From Bradyrhizobium yuanmingense (lineage in GTDB: Bacteria > Pseudomonadota > Alphaproteobacteria > Rhizobiales > Xanthobacteraceae), in the NCBI RefSeq assembly GCF_900094575.1, contig NZ_FMAE01000011.1, positions 124,001 through 188,000 of the forward strand: DNA of 64,000 nucleotides. Reading direction: 5' to 3'. Below are positions 7,522 to 15,770 of this stretch, piece after piece. The translations under genes were made by a program, and so were the position numbers. How positions within the stretch are numbered: the stretch's first letter is position 1; each line of letters begins with the position of its first letter. The notes below the pieces were generated by a model. That model was not told the origin of the DNA. It was given only the letters and a program-made list of their open reading frames with translations, and did not search any database.

Positions 7522-8691
7522 GTGGTCGACATCGCGCATCAGGCTGCGATCAATCCGGCATCGGCAAGGGATGCCGCGATGGCGCGCGCGCCTGTTCCGC
7601 TTGCGGCCGTCGACACCGGCCAATGGCGCGCGCTGGCGCAGCGGGCGATCGAGCCGAACGGATATTACCTGCCCGCCTGGGAGCTCGCCGTCAGCGCAAC
7701 TGCGCGCGGTCGCACGGATGCCTCGGCACTGTCCGCATTTGACGGCACTTCGGCCCGGCTGATCGGCCTGATGCCGGTGGTCTCACTCTGGCGCGCCCTA
7801 AAGATCCCCCTGCCCGCCCTGGTGAGCGCGCATCCCTATGGCACGCTGTGCAGCCCGCTGCTCGACCGCGACGCTCCGCTCGAAGCCGCTGCGCGTCTGC
7901 TGCAGCAGGCGCGCGAGGCCGGCGCGCATGCGCTCGTGCTGACCGACGTCGCGCTCGATGGCGCAGCCATGGCATCACTCAACCAGGTGCTGAAGCGCGA
8001 CGGCCTGAAGCCGAGAATCCTCAGCTCCTACATCCGCGCCAGCCTCGATGCGACGCAGGATGGCGACACGCTGTTGCGCGAGGCGCTCGGCGCCAAGAAG
8101 CTCAAGGAGCTGCGGCGCCAGCGTCACCGTCTCGAGGAGCACGGCCCCGTCGTGTTCGAGATCGCGCGCAGCTCCGACCAGATCGGACGTGCGCTCGAAA
8201 CCTTTCTGCAGCTCGAAGCGAGCGGCTGGAAGGGCAAGCGGGGCACCGCGCTGGTCCAGCATCCGGGCGACGCGACCTTCATTCGCCGCGCCGTGCCGGC
8301 GCTGGCAGAGACCGCGCAGTGCGAGATCGTCACCCTTCGCGCCGGCGCGACGCCGATTGCCGCCGGCATCGTGTTGCGCCATCAGGATCGTGCCTTCTTC
8401 TTCAAGCTCGGGATCGACGAGCGCTTTGCAAAATATTCGCCGGGCGTGCAGCTCACGCTCGACCTCACCCGCCATCTCTGCGCCGACCCCGCCGTCGCCA
8501 GCGCGGACTCGACGGCGAATGCCGATCACCCCATGATCAACCCGATCTGGCGCGGACGCCTCGCCATCGGCGATGTGCTGATCCCGCTGCGGCGGCACGA
8601 CCCGGTCGTGGCGCTCATTCACGGCGCGCTGGTCGGCCTCAACGCCGCGCACGAGGCCGCGCGCGGCGTGGTTCGCCGGCTCCGAAAATAA
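7522..8691 (+). CDS. GNAT/BioF2-like acyltransferase family protein
   Basis: About 389 residues. The central part (KKLKELRRQRHRLEEHGPV, then RALETFLQLEASGWKGKRGT, then IVLRHQDRAFFFKLGIDERFAKYSPGVQL in three pieces) follows the BioF2/CelD-like GNAT fold used by proteins annotated as cellulose-biosynthesis-type acetyltransferases. The role is probably transfer of an acyl group to a polysaccharide or small molecule in the cytosol; the substrate is unknown. A GTG at 7522 follows GGGGACGACGGGAC and is preferred; an ATG at 7480 would add 14 residues of low-quality sequence. Confidence 0.7.
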   Translation: MVDIAHQAAINPASARDAAMARAPVPLAAVDTGQWRALAQRAIEPNGYYLPAWELAVSATARGRTDASALSAFDGTSARLIGLMPVVSLWRALKIPLPALVSAHPYGTLCSPLLDRDAPLEAAARLLQQAREAGAHALVLTDVALDGAAMASLNQVLKRDGLKPRILSSYIRASLDATQDGDTLLREALGAKKLKELRRQRHRLEEHGPVVFEIARSSDQIGRALETFLQLEASGWKGKRGTALVQHPGDATFIRRAVPALAETAQCEIVTLRAGATPIAAGIVLRHQDRAFFFKLGIDERFAKYSPGVQLTLDLTRHLCADPAVASADSTANADHPMINPIWRGRLAIGDVLIPLRRHDPVVALIHGALVGLNAAHEAARGVVRRLRK

Positions 8692-8695
8692 AAAG

Positions 8696-9361
8696 CTACT
8701 CCGCCGCCTGCGCGTTGATCTCCTCGGAGACCTGTCGGATGGCGCGGGCAAGCAGGTTCGGATCCTGCGCGCCGGAGACGGCGTACTTCTGCGCAAAGAC
8801 GTAGGTCGGCACGCCGGAGATGCCCTTGTCGGCGGCTTCCTGCGCATCTGCCGAGACGCGCGCGACGTCCTCGTCGGTGGCGAGGCGCTTGCGCACGTCG
8901 TCGGCATCGAGGCCGATGTCGGCGGCCGCCTGCACCAGCACGTTCACATCGGTGAGATCGCCGCCATCGCGGAAGTACAGCTCCATCAGGCGCTGCTTCA
9001 TCTCAGGCGCCTTGCCGATCGCTTCCGCCCAGAGGATCAGGCGGTGGCAGTCAGTCGTGTTGGGCTGGCGCGCCACGAGCTCCGGCTTGTAGACGAGCCC
9101 CTCCTCGCTCGCGGCCGCGACGACGCGTCCCGCAATGCCCTTATAGGCTTCGACCGAGCCGAACTTCTGGGTGAGATAGGCCTCGCGGCTGATGCCCTCG
9201 CGCGGCACCCAGGGATTGAGGAAGAAGGGACGGAAATTGAGCTTGACCGGAACGTCAGGCACCAGCCCCAGCGCGCTCTCGATGCGATGCTTGCCGATAT
9301 AGCACCAGGGGCAGACCACATCTGAGACGACGTCGATCTGGAGCGGTTTCAGCGTGCTCAT
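8696..9361 (-). CDS. FrnE-like DsbA-family oxidoreductase
   Basis: 221 residues starting MSTLKPLQIDVVSDVVCPWC. The CPWC active site near residue 17 and a long helical insertion are typical of the FrnE/DsbA-like thioredoxin-fold group, in which a cis-Pro loop (here GVPTYVF, around residue 185) faces the active site. There is no signal peptide, so it acts in the cytosol as a thiol oxidoreductase or isomerase-like enzyme. GAAGGAGGCGCC precedes the ATG at 9361. It converges on the GNAT-like gene with a 4-base gap. Confidence 0.88.
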   Translation of the reverse strand: MSTLKPLQIDVVSDVVCPWCYIGKHRIESALGLVPDVPVKLNFRPFFLNPWVPREGISREAYLTQKFGSVEAYKGIAGRVVAAASEEGLVYKPELVARQPNTTDCHRLILWAEAIGKAPEMKQRLMELYFRDGGDLTDVNVLVQAAADIGLDADDVRKRLATDEDVARVSADAQEAADKGISGVPTYVFAQKYAVSGAQDPNLLARAIRQVSEEINAQAAE

Positions 9362-9492
9362 GTCAGGCGCCTCCTTCGGGCACTTCGAGGGTCCGCCCGA
9401 ACATAAGCCGAACCGGGGGCGGCGCAAGGCACCCGTCCTGCATGGCTCACGACTTCACCTCTGCGGTTATTGTGACCGGTTCTCCCCGCCCC

Positions 9493-9522
9493 GATACTTA
9501 CGGCCACGATACTTACGGCCAC
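9493..9522. repeat. 15-bp perfect tandem duplication
   Basis: GATACTTACGGCCAC is present twice head to tail (9493-9507 and 9508-9522), about 26 bases upstream of the thioesterase-like start codon at 9548. Confidence 0.85.
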
Positions 9523-9547
9523 AATCAAGCCCAAAGGGGAGACCGCG

Positions 9548-10348
9548 ATGAGCGCCATTTTCAAGCCGGACGGCGAACTGTTCCGGGCCACCGAGCATGC
9601 CGGCGGGCCGTGGTCGCCGGACATGCTGCAGGGAAGCGCCACCACCGCGCTGATGACCCGTGAGGTCGAGCGCCTCGCCGCCAGATCCGGCTTTGCTGTG
9701 CGGCGCCTGACCTTCGATCTGTGGCGGCCGGCGGGCCTGCGCCTGTTCAGGGCGGTCAGCGAGCTGCTGCGCGACGGTCGCAAGGCCAAGACCCTGCAGG
9801 TGCGGCTGATGGACGGCGAGACCGAGATCGGCCGCTGCACGGCGCTGCTGACGGCGCCGAGCGGCGAGTCGCCCATCGATCCGTTCGCGAGGCCCACGCC
9901 CGTCGACAAGTGCCCCGAGGCCGGCAGCCCGCCGCCCGCCTTCGCGCAGAAATGGAGCCGTTATTTCCAGAACGTGTCGGTGCGGCTCATTGAGGGCGCG
10001 CTGGAGAAGCCGGGCCCGGCCGCGGCCTGGATGCGGCTCGATGCGCCGCTGGTCGAGGGCGAGCCGAACACGCCGCTGCTCCAGGCGGTGCAGGCCGCGG
10101 ACTTCTCCAGCGGCGTCGCGCAGATCGTCGACATGCGCAGCTGGACCTTCATCAACCCGGAAATCAGCCTCTATTTCTTCCGTCCGCCTGAGGGCGAATG
10201 GATCCTGATCCGCGCCGCGACGCGCGTCGGCGCCCATGGCGCGGGCCTCACCACGGCGACACTGAGTGACTGTAACGGGCCGTTCGCGGAGGTGATGCAG
10301 GCCATGAGCTTCGAGCGGCGCGAAGCCGTGCAGGCTCAAGCGTCCTGA
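9548..10348 (+). CDS. thioesterase-like (TesB/4HBT_3-type double hotdog) protein
   Basis: 266 residues with two consecutive hotdog-like halves: residues about 15-115 (WSPDMLQGSATTALM, later RLTFDLWRPAG) and about 150-260 (WTFINPEISLYFFRPPEGEW, then ATLSDCNGPFAEVMQ). This layout is that of TesB-like acyl-CoA thioesterases of the thioesterase-like superfamily. It probably hydrolyses acyl-CoA in the cytosol. AAAGGGGAGACCGCG precedes the ATG. Its 3' end overlaps the convergent XRE regulator by 13 bases. Confidence 0.75.
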   Translation: MSAIFKPDGELFRATEHAGGPWSPDMLQGSATTALMTREVERLAARSGFAVRRLTFDLWRPAGLRLFRAVSELLRDGRKAKTLQVRLMDGETEIGRCTALLTAPSGESPIDPFARPTPVDKCPEAGSPPPAFAQKWSRYFQNVSVRLIEGALEKPGPAAAWMRLDAPLVEGEPNTPLLQAVQAADFSSGVAQIVDMRSWTFINPEISLYFFRPPEGEWILIRAATRVGAHGAGLTTATLSDCNGPFAEVMQAMSFERREAVQAQAS

Positions 10349-11160
10349 TCTGCAAGCGCGACCAAGGCGGCCTCGGAGGGGGCATCAACAGGCATGAACA
10401 TCTCGACGCGAAGCTCCTGCAGCGTGACGTCCTGGGGGGTGCCGAGCGTCAGCACGGCACCGATCAGACCAATGCCGATATCGCCCTTGCGCAGCCGCAC
10501 CTCGCACAGCGGCCCCGGGGCGGCGTTGTCCTCGGTCGACGGCGCAGGCAGCTGCGGCAGCCGCATCAATTCGCGCCAGGTCGATTGCAGGGCCTCGTCG
10601 AGCGGCGCGGCCATTGCCTCATGCCGCGCCCGCGTCAGCAGCGCGGCCGCAACAATCGGCCAGTTCTCGACGAACGGCTTGAGCTCGTCGGGAGCGAGGA
10701 ACATGCGCATGTGGTTGAGCGGCCGCTGCATGCGTAGAGGGCCAAGCAGCATGGTCATCAGGCGCGAGGCGGCGCGATTGGCCTGCATCACGTTCCAGCG
10801 CCGGTCGGTGACGATCGCCGGGAACGGCTCGTGACGGAGAAGCAGAAGATCGATGGCACGCCGCGCCTCGGCAAGCTCCGGCGCCGACAGATCGCGCTCG
10901 CCATATTGCCGCGCGAAGCCGCCGGCCTCGAGCAGCGCATTGCGATCACGCAACGACAGATCGAGCGCCGAGGCGAGCTGCAGCAGGATGTCCCGGCTTG
11001 CCGCCGCCTTCCCGGTCTCGACATAGCTCAGATGCTTGATCGAAATGCCGGCCTCGAACGCCAGCTCCGCCTGGCTCAATGCACGACGGGTGCGCCAGCG
11101 GCGCAGGAGATCACCGACGGGATTGGCCGGCCGCAATCGCCGGAACGCGCGTGTGTCCAT
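10336..11160 (-). CDS. XRE-family regulator with MmyB-like ligand-binding domain
   Basis: 274 residues. An N-terminal Cro/C1-type helix-turn-helix (about residues 12-70: RRALSQAELAFEAGISIKHL, then YVETGKAAASRD) is followed by a C-terminal MmyB-like domain recognised by HEPFPAIVTDRRWNVMQANR, a PAS-like fold thought to bind fatty acid-type ligands. It should be a DNA-binding repressor or activator in the cytosol. A second gene of the same architecture lies 40 bases upstream on the same strand (11201-12022). The target may be the thioesterase gene it converges on, but that is only a guess from position. Confidence 0.88.
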   Translation of the reverse strand: MDTRAFRRLRPANPVGDLLRRWRTRRALSQAELAFEAGISIKHLSYVETGKAAASRDILLQLASALDLSLRDRNALLEAGGFARQYGERDLSAPELAEARRAIDLLLLRHEPFPAIVTDRRWNVMQANRAASRLMTMLLGPLRMQRPLNHMRMFLAPDELKPFVENWPIVAAALLTRARHEAMAAPLDEALQSTWRELMRLPQLPAPSTEDNAAPGPLCEVRLRKGDIGIGLIGAVLTLGTPQDVTLQELRVEMFMPVDAPSEAALVALADQDA

Positions 11161-11200
11161 CCGCCGATTATGCGAGCGCTGCTCCGTCCTGTAAACGGCG

Positions 11201-12022
11201 CTAGCGCAGCCCGGCCGCCATCTGCTTCAGCCGTTCGGCGGTGCGCTCGTCCGCCGGAAAGAACGTCTCCAGCGCCAACTCCGACAGGGTGATGTCGACC
11301 GGCGTGCCGAACACCATGGTGGTGGAGAAGAAGCTGAGGATCTCCCCGCCATGCCGCAGCTTGAACGGGATCGCGACGTTGTCGGCTGGCAGCGGGGCCG
11401 AGCGCGCTGGAATCGGATAGCTCTTCAGATCATTGTAGAGCTTGATCAGCTCCGGATCGGCTGTCGCCTCGCACTGCCGATGCAGCCGCTCCAGGAGGTG
11501 CCCGCACCATTCGGCGAGATTGACCGTGCGCGGTGCCAGCGCCTCGGGATGGAAGGCCAGCCGCAGCACGTTGACCGGCTGGCCGAGCAGATGCTGCGGG
11601 ATGCCATCGAGCAGCGGCGCCACCATGCGGTTGGCGGAGACCAGGTTCCAGTGCCGGTCCACCGCGAGCGCCGGATTGGGCTCATGCGCTTTCAAGACGA
11701 GGTCGATCGCCGCACGGGCTGATTTCAAGGCGGGATCCTCCAAGGGGCGCTGCGGAAAGGCCGGTGCGAAACCGGCTGCGACCAGCAGCACGTTGCGTTC
11801 GCGCAAGGGCACGTCGAGCCGCTCGGCGAGCCTGAGTACCATGTCGCGCGAGGGCGTGGCGCGACCGGTCTCGACGAAGCTCAAATGCCGCGCCGAGATG
11901 TCGGCTTCGCCGGCGAGATCGAGCTGACTCATGCGGCGGCGCTGCCGCCATTCGCGCAAATGGTCGCCGATATGGACCGGCTGGCTGCGTTCGGTGCGTG
12001 CGGTGGATGCATGTGCGTTCAT
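11201..12022 (-). CDS. XRE-family regulator with MmyB-like domain (neighbouring paralogue)
   Basis: 273 residues with the same two-domain plan as its neighbour: HTH at about 25-85 (RRMSQLDLAGEADISARHLS, then FVETGRATPSRDMVL) and an MmyB-like domain (HEPNPALAVDRHWNLVSANR, later LELAL-type C-terminal strands with ALETFFPADE). ATG at 12022 is used because the only upstream start in frame is a TTG at 12028; neither has a clear ribosome site. The two proteins clearly share family and order but are diverged, so this is an old duplication. The divergent partner upstream is the small gene at 12123. Confidence 0.88.
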   Translation of the reverse strand: MNAHASTARTERSQPVHIGDHLREWRQRRRMSQLDLAGEADISARHLSFVETGRATPSRDMVLRLAERLDVPLRERNVLLVAAGFAPAFPQRPLEDPALKSARAAIDLVLKAHEPNPALAVDRHWNLVSANRMVAPLLDGIPQHLLGQPVNVLRLAFHPEALAPRTVNLAEWCGHLLERLHRQCEATADPELIKLYNDLKSYPIPARSAPLPADNVAIPFKLRHGGEILSFFSTTMVFGTPVDITLSELALETFFPADERTAERLKQMAAGLR

Positions 12023-12122
12023 GGTCAAAAGCTAGCACGCCGATTTAGGCGCTTCCATTACCACCGAGGTAATCGAATTGGGGGACGAGCACGCGCATCT
12101 TGGGTCGCAACAGGAGATGACC

Positions 12123-12353
12123 ATGATCGCGTTGCTGCTCTACCGGACCGTCGCAGACCACGTCTTGCCCTGGGCCATGGCGTTCGCAACGCGGATGCTG
12201 GCGCGCAGCCTCAACATGCCGGAGCCGCTGCTGCATTCGACCGGCGACTATGTCGTCGCGCAGGTCATCGCCTTCGAGCACGGCGTCGGCAGGAGCCTCT
12301 GCCCGTTCCGGCTCGCCCGTCTGCTCCGCGCCTGGTGGCGCGGGCGGCGCTAA
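12123..12353 (+). CDS. hypothetical protein, 76 aa
   Basis: Starts MIALLLYRTVADHVLPWAMA with AGGAG six bases before the ATG at 12123 (an ATG at 12117 is too close to the ribosome site). It has one moderately hydrophobic N-terminal segment and a basic C-terminus (RLARLLRAWWRGRR), suggesting a membrane-associated small protein. It is followed after 34 bases by a four-helix membrane protein on the same strand and may be co-transcribed with it. The pair diverges from the XRE regulator at 11201-12022, which might control them. Confidence 0.55.
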   Translation: MIALLLYRTVADHVLPWAMAFATRMLARSLNMPEPLLHSTGDYVVAQVIAFEHGVGRSLCPFRLARLLRAWWRGRR

Positions 12354-12387
12354 AGTTCCACCCCAGCCCAACCAAGGAGACCCTGAG

Positions 12388-12786
12388 ATGATCGATGCAT
12401 CCACCTTCCTGCGCCGCGCCCTCTTCGCCGACGCCATATTCAGCGGCGTCGCCGCGCTCGGCTTCACCTTCGGCGCGACCGCGTTCGCAGCGCTGTTCAA
12501 CCTGCCCGAAGCGCTGCTGCGCGAGACCGGCCTGTTCCTGATCGCCTACACCGCCCTGGTCGGCTGGCTCGCCTCGCGGGCCACGGTCGCGAAATCGCTG
12601 GTGCTGCTGGTCGTGATCGGCAACGCCGCCTGGACCGTCGGCAGCATCGCGCTGCTGCTCTCGGGCGCGGTGTCGCCGAATCTCGCCGGCCAGCTCATGG
12701 TCGTCGCGCAAGCCATCGCCACCGGCGTGTTCGCCGAGCTGCAATATGTGGGCTTGAAGAAGAGCGGGCGCGCCGTGGCGGCGTGA
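12388..12786 (+). CDS. four-helix integral membrane protein
   Basis: 132 residues with four predicted membrane helices (about residues 10-36, 47-65, 70-94 and 98-118) and short loops. AAGGAGACCCTGAG before the ATG at 12388 fixes the start over a longer open frame from 12250. The fold resembles small uncharacterised alphaproteobacterial inner-membrane proteins; no catalytic motif is visible. It probably shares a transcript with the 76-residue gene upstream. Confidence 0.7.
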   Translation: MIDASTFLRRALFADAIFSGVAALGFTFGATAFAALFNLPEALLRETGLFLIAYTALVGWLASRATVAKSLVLLVVIGNAAWTVGSIALLLSGAVSPNLAGQLMVVAQAIATGVFAELQYVGLKKSGRAVAA

Positions 12787-13711
12787 TCCTGGCGTGCCAG
12801 CTCCGCGGCGCAAAATCGGGGAACGCGAAAGCTTCGTCATATCGGATCGTACCCGGATGCATGCATGACCTCGCGTTCTCGCGGCGGATTTCGCCCGAGC
12901 TTTGCTTCGTTGCTTGCGCCCTTCGGTTGCCGGAGGGCGCAGGGAAGGCCGGGCGCCGGCGGCACCCGAGTCCGTGTACAAGGAAATGCACACGGGGTGG
13001 ACCACAGGTGTTGCCGGTCGCCCGGCCTTCCCTGCGCGGATGGTTTTAACGGTGTCCTTCGTGCTCTCCTCGGGGAGCGTTGCACTATTGCCCCCGTCGC
13101 CTTTCGGCTTCTGATGCGCGCACCCGGTCGGGCCGCCGCATCACCGTAAGGCTTGACGCACAGACCCCGGGCGTCAGGACCACACGACTTCTCCGTCCGC
13201 GGACGATTTGGCCTCGGCGCCCGGGGCTTAGTGTGCGCACCCCAGACCATCAACCAAGTCGCGTTGACCGCGCCGTGTCGTATGCGCATCGCCTGAGACT
13301 CACGGTTGCCCGCCCTGCCCTCAGGCAAATCGCGCCGGCGCTACCGCGTCCACCGCACCCCGGCCCGCATCTCGTGACGATCGCGAAGCGCCCCTCTGGC
13401 AGGGGCCGGAATAGGCAACACATGCCACAAATCCGAAATTCGGAAAAGCGATATATTTTTGCGCGCCGAGATTGACAGATTTTGGGTGTTTTGCCCGACG
13501 CCTCGCCGGTAGGCAGCGAGTACGGCGAGTGGCGCGGAAAAGCGATGGGTTTCGCAAGACTCAATTCATCTACGGGGCCTGAGGCGCACGCGCAGCGAGC
13601 CTCGAAGGATGAACGATCCCGATGCACGCGGGCCGTCGCCCTTCGAGAACCGTCGAAGAGGCGGCCGCCTCAGGGCGACGGTGCGACATCTGAACGCGCT
13701 GTATCAACAGC
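12787..13711. repeat. non-coding dispersed-repeat-like region
   Basis: About 900 bases without a believable gene: the open frames here are short, in several phases, and lack ribosome sites. The stretch contains a 19-bp perfect inverted repeat (separate entry), a CCCCTCTGGCAGGGG hairpin near 13390, a CCGAAATTCGG palindrome near 13435 and an AT-rich patch (13448-13490). From memory, blocks of this style recur between genes in Bradyrhizobium chromosomes, so I call it a dispersed intergenic repeat; that recall is not something the window itself proves. Confidence 0.5.
12937..13037. repeat. 19-bp perfect inverted repeat, 63-bp spacer
   Basis: GCGCAGGGAAGGCCGGGCG at 12937-12955 is matched exactly by CGCCCGGCCTTCCCTGCGC at 13019-13037. 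The spacer holds a purine/pyrimidine-mixed segment with AAGGAAATGCACACGGGGTG. A transcript would fold into a long hairpin. Neither transposase nor target duplication is visible. Confidence 0.85.
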
Positions 13712-13820
13712 GTCATTGCGAGCGCAGCGAAGCAATCCAGAGTCTTTCCGCGGTGGGATTCTGGATTGCTTCCGCCTTCGCCAAGGCTTCGGCGGACAAG
13801 TCGCTTTCGCTCGCAATGAT
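13712..13820. repeat. REP-like repeat, GTCATTGCGAG family, copy 1
   Basis: Starts GTCATTGCGAGCGCAGCGA and ends with the complement TCGCAATGA. The core carries GAAGCAATCCAGA and its inverted partner TCTGGATTGCTTC. It also contains the nested segment CTTCGCCAAGGCTTCGGCGG seen in copies 3 and 5. It lies in an intergenic stretch. Confidence 0.9.
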
Positions 13821-13907
13821 GGAGTGGTGGAGACTCCGCTGCATTTCAGCCGGCAGCCTGAGGATCAATCAGGGGGACTCGTGAAAGCCGGTGGGTGCTG
13901 CGCGAGG

Positions 13908-14471
13908 CTACGCCTTGGCGCGACCGACCTTGCCGGGGAAGTGCTTGCCGTTCAGCTTCTTCTTTTTCGTAGCCGTGCTTTTCGCGCCCGCCTTCTGCGC
14001 CTTGCGCTCGGCCCGCGCCTTCACCTTGGCGGCTTCGGCCCTCGCCTCGGCGCGCAGCTTCTTGCGCTTCTTCTCGCAGGAATCGCACTTGCAGCCGATC
14101 GGCTTCAGATAGGCTTTGAAATAGTCGGTGCCGTAATCGTAGTTGATCTCGTCGCCCGGCTCGATGTTCTTGATGGCGCGGATATAGACCTTGCGCTCGC
14201 GCGGACGAACGTCGGATTCCGCGTTGGGCCGGCAGGAATGATTGATGTAGCGCGCGAGATTCTTGCGCACGGATCCGTCGATAGTCCAGCGCCCGTTGAG
14301 CTCGAACAGATATTTGTTCTCGATCTCGTCCTGCTCGGGAATCCTGGAATCCAGGATCGGTCCGAAATAGCGGATGATCCGGGTACCCTTCTTGATCGGC
14401 TTGGTGGCGAAAAGGCCGAGTCCGGTCTTGGAGCGGCCGACGCGATAAGGTTTGTTCGAGATGGCTGGCAT
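13908..14471 (-). CDS. SET-domain lysine methyltransferase
   Basis: 187 residues. A SET core covers about residues 5-125: SKTGLGLFATKPIKKG, then YFGPILDS, the cofactor-site motif RYINHSCRPNAES, and the YDYGTDYF end motif. A post-SET-like CKCDSCEKK follows, whose three cysteines could hold zinc, and then a Lys/Ala-rich tail of about 55 residues. SET enzymes transfer methyl from S-adenosylmethionine to protein lysines. The tail suggests binding to DNA or to acidic partners. About 770 bases away lies a histone-H1-like lysine-rich protein, a plausible substrate by inference. ATG at 14471 gives MPAISNKPYRVGRS; an earlier frame start would add a hydrophobic stretch unlike the family. Confidence 0.88.
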   Translation of the reverse strand: MPAISNKPYRVGRSKTGLGLFATKPIKKGTRIIRYFGPILDSRIPEQDEIENKYLFELNGRWTIDGSVRKNLARYINHSCRPNAESDVRPRERKVYIRAIKNIEPGDEINYDYGTDYFKAYLKPIGCKCDSCEKKRKKLRAEARAEAAKVKARAERKAQKAGAKSTATKKKKLNGKHFPGKVGRAKA

Positions 14472-14635
14472 GATCGAGAAAATGAGAACGCGAACCAGGC
14501 AGGAGGAGCCCAAGCGAAGCCGCCCTTGTAGAACGATTCCGTGCTGCTGTCAGGTATATCCCAACTCTGTTTGAACCTTGCCCACAATCAAGACGTCTGA
14601 TGGGATGAAGAGTTCCCACTCCACCAAAGCCTCAC

Positions 14636-15241
14636 ATGAACCGTATCACTACTATTGGCTTCGCCGTCCTGATGACTTGCATTGGCCTGAGCGGCGCCGA
14701 GGCTCAATCCGTGGCCAGCAGCTACACCTCGGCGGCACCAAAAGATTGCCGGCAGATCGGCAAGCCCAGCGCGCTCGACGGCAGCAGCACGCGGGTTTGT
14801 CCGGGCAAGGACGGGCTGATCGTGCTGATCGCCGAGGACGATCTTCGCGAGATCGTCTCGGTCGGGCGCAACCGCAAGGCAGCAAGCGAGGAACCCGCGG
14901 CCAACCTCTGGTTCGCCCCGTTCAATTCATCCGAGACGACTATCGAATGGCGCGCGGCCGGCGCAAAGCCGTTTGCGATCATCCAGCGCTGGCACATCGC
15001 CGACAATTCCGATCCCGACAAGCAGGGGCGGCCGAACACCAAGGCCATGCTGGTGGTGACCCGGCTGCCGCCGGGCCCGGTCTGCCACGTCGCCTATGTC
15101 GACGCGATCGCCAACCCGAACGCCAACGAGCTCGCGCGCAAGGCCGCCGACGATCTCGCCCGCGGCTTCGCTTGCGGCAAGGACGAGGTCAAGATCATCG
15201 GCACACGCGGCCGCGCCGTCGAGCTCGCCACGATGCGCTAA
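14636..15241 (+). CDS. exported hypothetical protein, 201 aa
   Basis: Signal peptide (MNRITTIGFAVLMTCIGLSG, cleavage near AEA-QS) and a mature domain of about 178 residues with four cysteines (KDCRQIG, TRVCPGKDG, GPVCHVAYV, GFACGKDEV), likely two disulfides. Alternating hydrophobic strands (LIVLIAEDDLREIVSVG) imply a beta-rich periplasmic domain. The family is not recognised. It diverges from the SET methyltransferase gene and converges directly on the H1-like gene with one base between stops. Confidence 0.7.
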   Translation: MNRITTIGFAVLMTCIGLSGAEAQSVASSYTSAAPKDCRQIGKPSALDGSSTRVCPGKDGLIVLIAEDDLREIVSVGRNRKAASEEPAANLWFAPFNSSETTIEWRAAGAKPFAIIQRWHIADNSDPDKQGRPNTKAMLVVTRLPPGPVCHVAYVDAIANPNANELARKAADDLARGFACGKDEVKIIGTRGRAVELATMR

Positions 15242-15242
15242 A

Positions 15243-15722
15243 TTAGCCCCTCGCCTTGACGCGCCGATAGCGCGCAAGCAGCCGCTCGCCCTTGGCGGCG
15301 ATACGCCGCGCCTCTGCCACCGTCCTCGGAACTGGCTCGCCCCAGGCATGCCCCTGTTTGCGCGCGAACGCTCTGCGGCCCGCCGCCGTCAGGCCGCCGC
15401 GCGGATCCTGTTCACGGGCGGATGCGCTGCGTTTGCGGGATTTGGCCTTCTTCGCGGTGCGCTTACGGGTCTTCTTGGCTGACGTTTTCGACTTTGCTTT
15501 CGACGCCTTCGACTTTGAGGTCTTCTTGGAGCTCTTCGTCTTGGCGCTCTTCTTCTTCGCTGCCATGCGCATGTTGTCCACAAGGTTGGGATAGCGGCGG
15601 CCAGCGCGGCGGGCGCGCGCTTTCGCCGCCGATTTCTGCGCGGCGCTGAGGTGCTTGGATGCCTTGCCGGCCCGCTTGCGGGGATTTGTGCGTTTCCAGG
15701 GCGTGCGTGCTGTCTTTGCCAT
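15243..15722 (-). CDS. histone-H1-like lysine/alanine-rich basic protein
   Basis: 159 residues. The middle (about 55-100) is a low-complexity Lys/Ser/Ala tract (KKKSAKTKSSKKTSKSKASK) like the tails of eukaryotic H1 and bacterial Hc1/HctB-type proteins. The ends are ordered: an N-terminal basic helix (PWKRTNPRKRAGKASKHLSA) and a C-terminal GGLTAAGRRAFARKQG motif, which resembles the DUF6321-type motif found in other bacterial basic proteins. It likely binds DNA non-specifically or condenses the nucleoid. It lies near the SET-domain gene at 13908-14471 with one exported-protein gene between them. Confidence 0.7.
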   Translation of the reverse strand: MAKTARTPWKRTNPRKRAGKASKHLSAAQKSAAKARARRAGRRYPNLVDNMRMAAKKKSAKTKSSKKTSKSKASKAKSKTSAKKTRKRTAKKAKSRKRSASAREQDPRGGLTAAGRRAFARKQGHAWGEPVPRTVAEARRIAAKGERLLARYRRVKARG

Positions 15723-15770
15723 GCAGCGTCAACGCATGACCACGACGAGGGTTGCGTGCGTCGTTGTTGA

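Noticed and set aside
12787..13711. Several short open frames in the non-coding element
   Set aside because: They lie in different phases, lack ribosome sites, and are broken by the inverted repeat; treated as non-coding.
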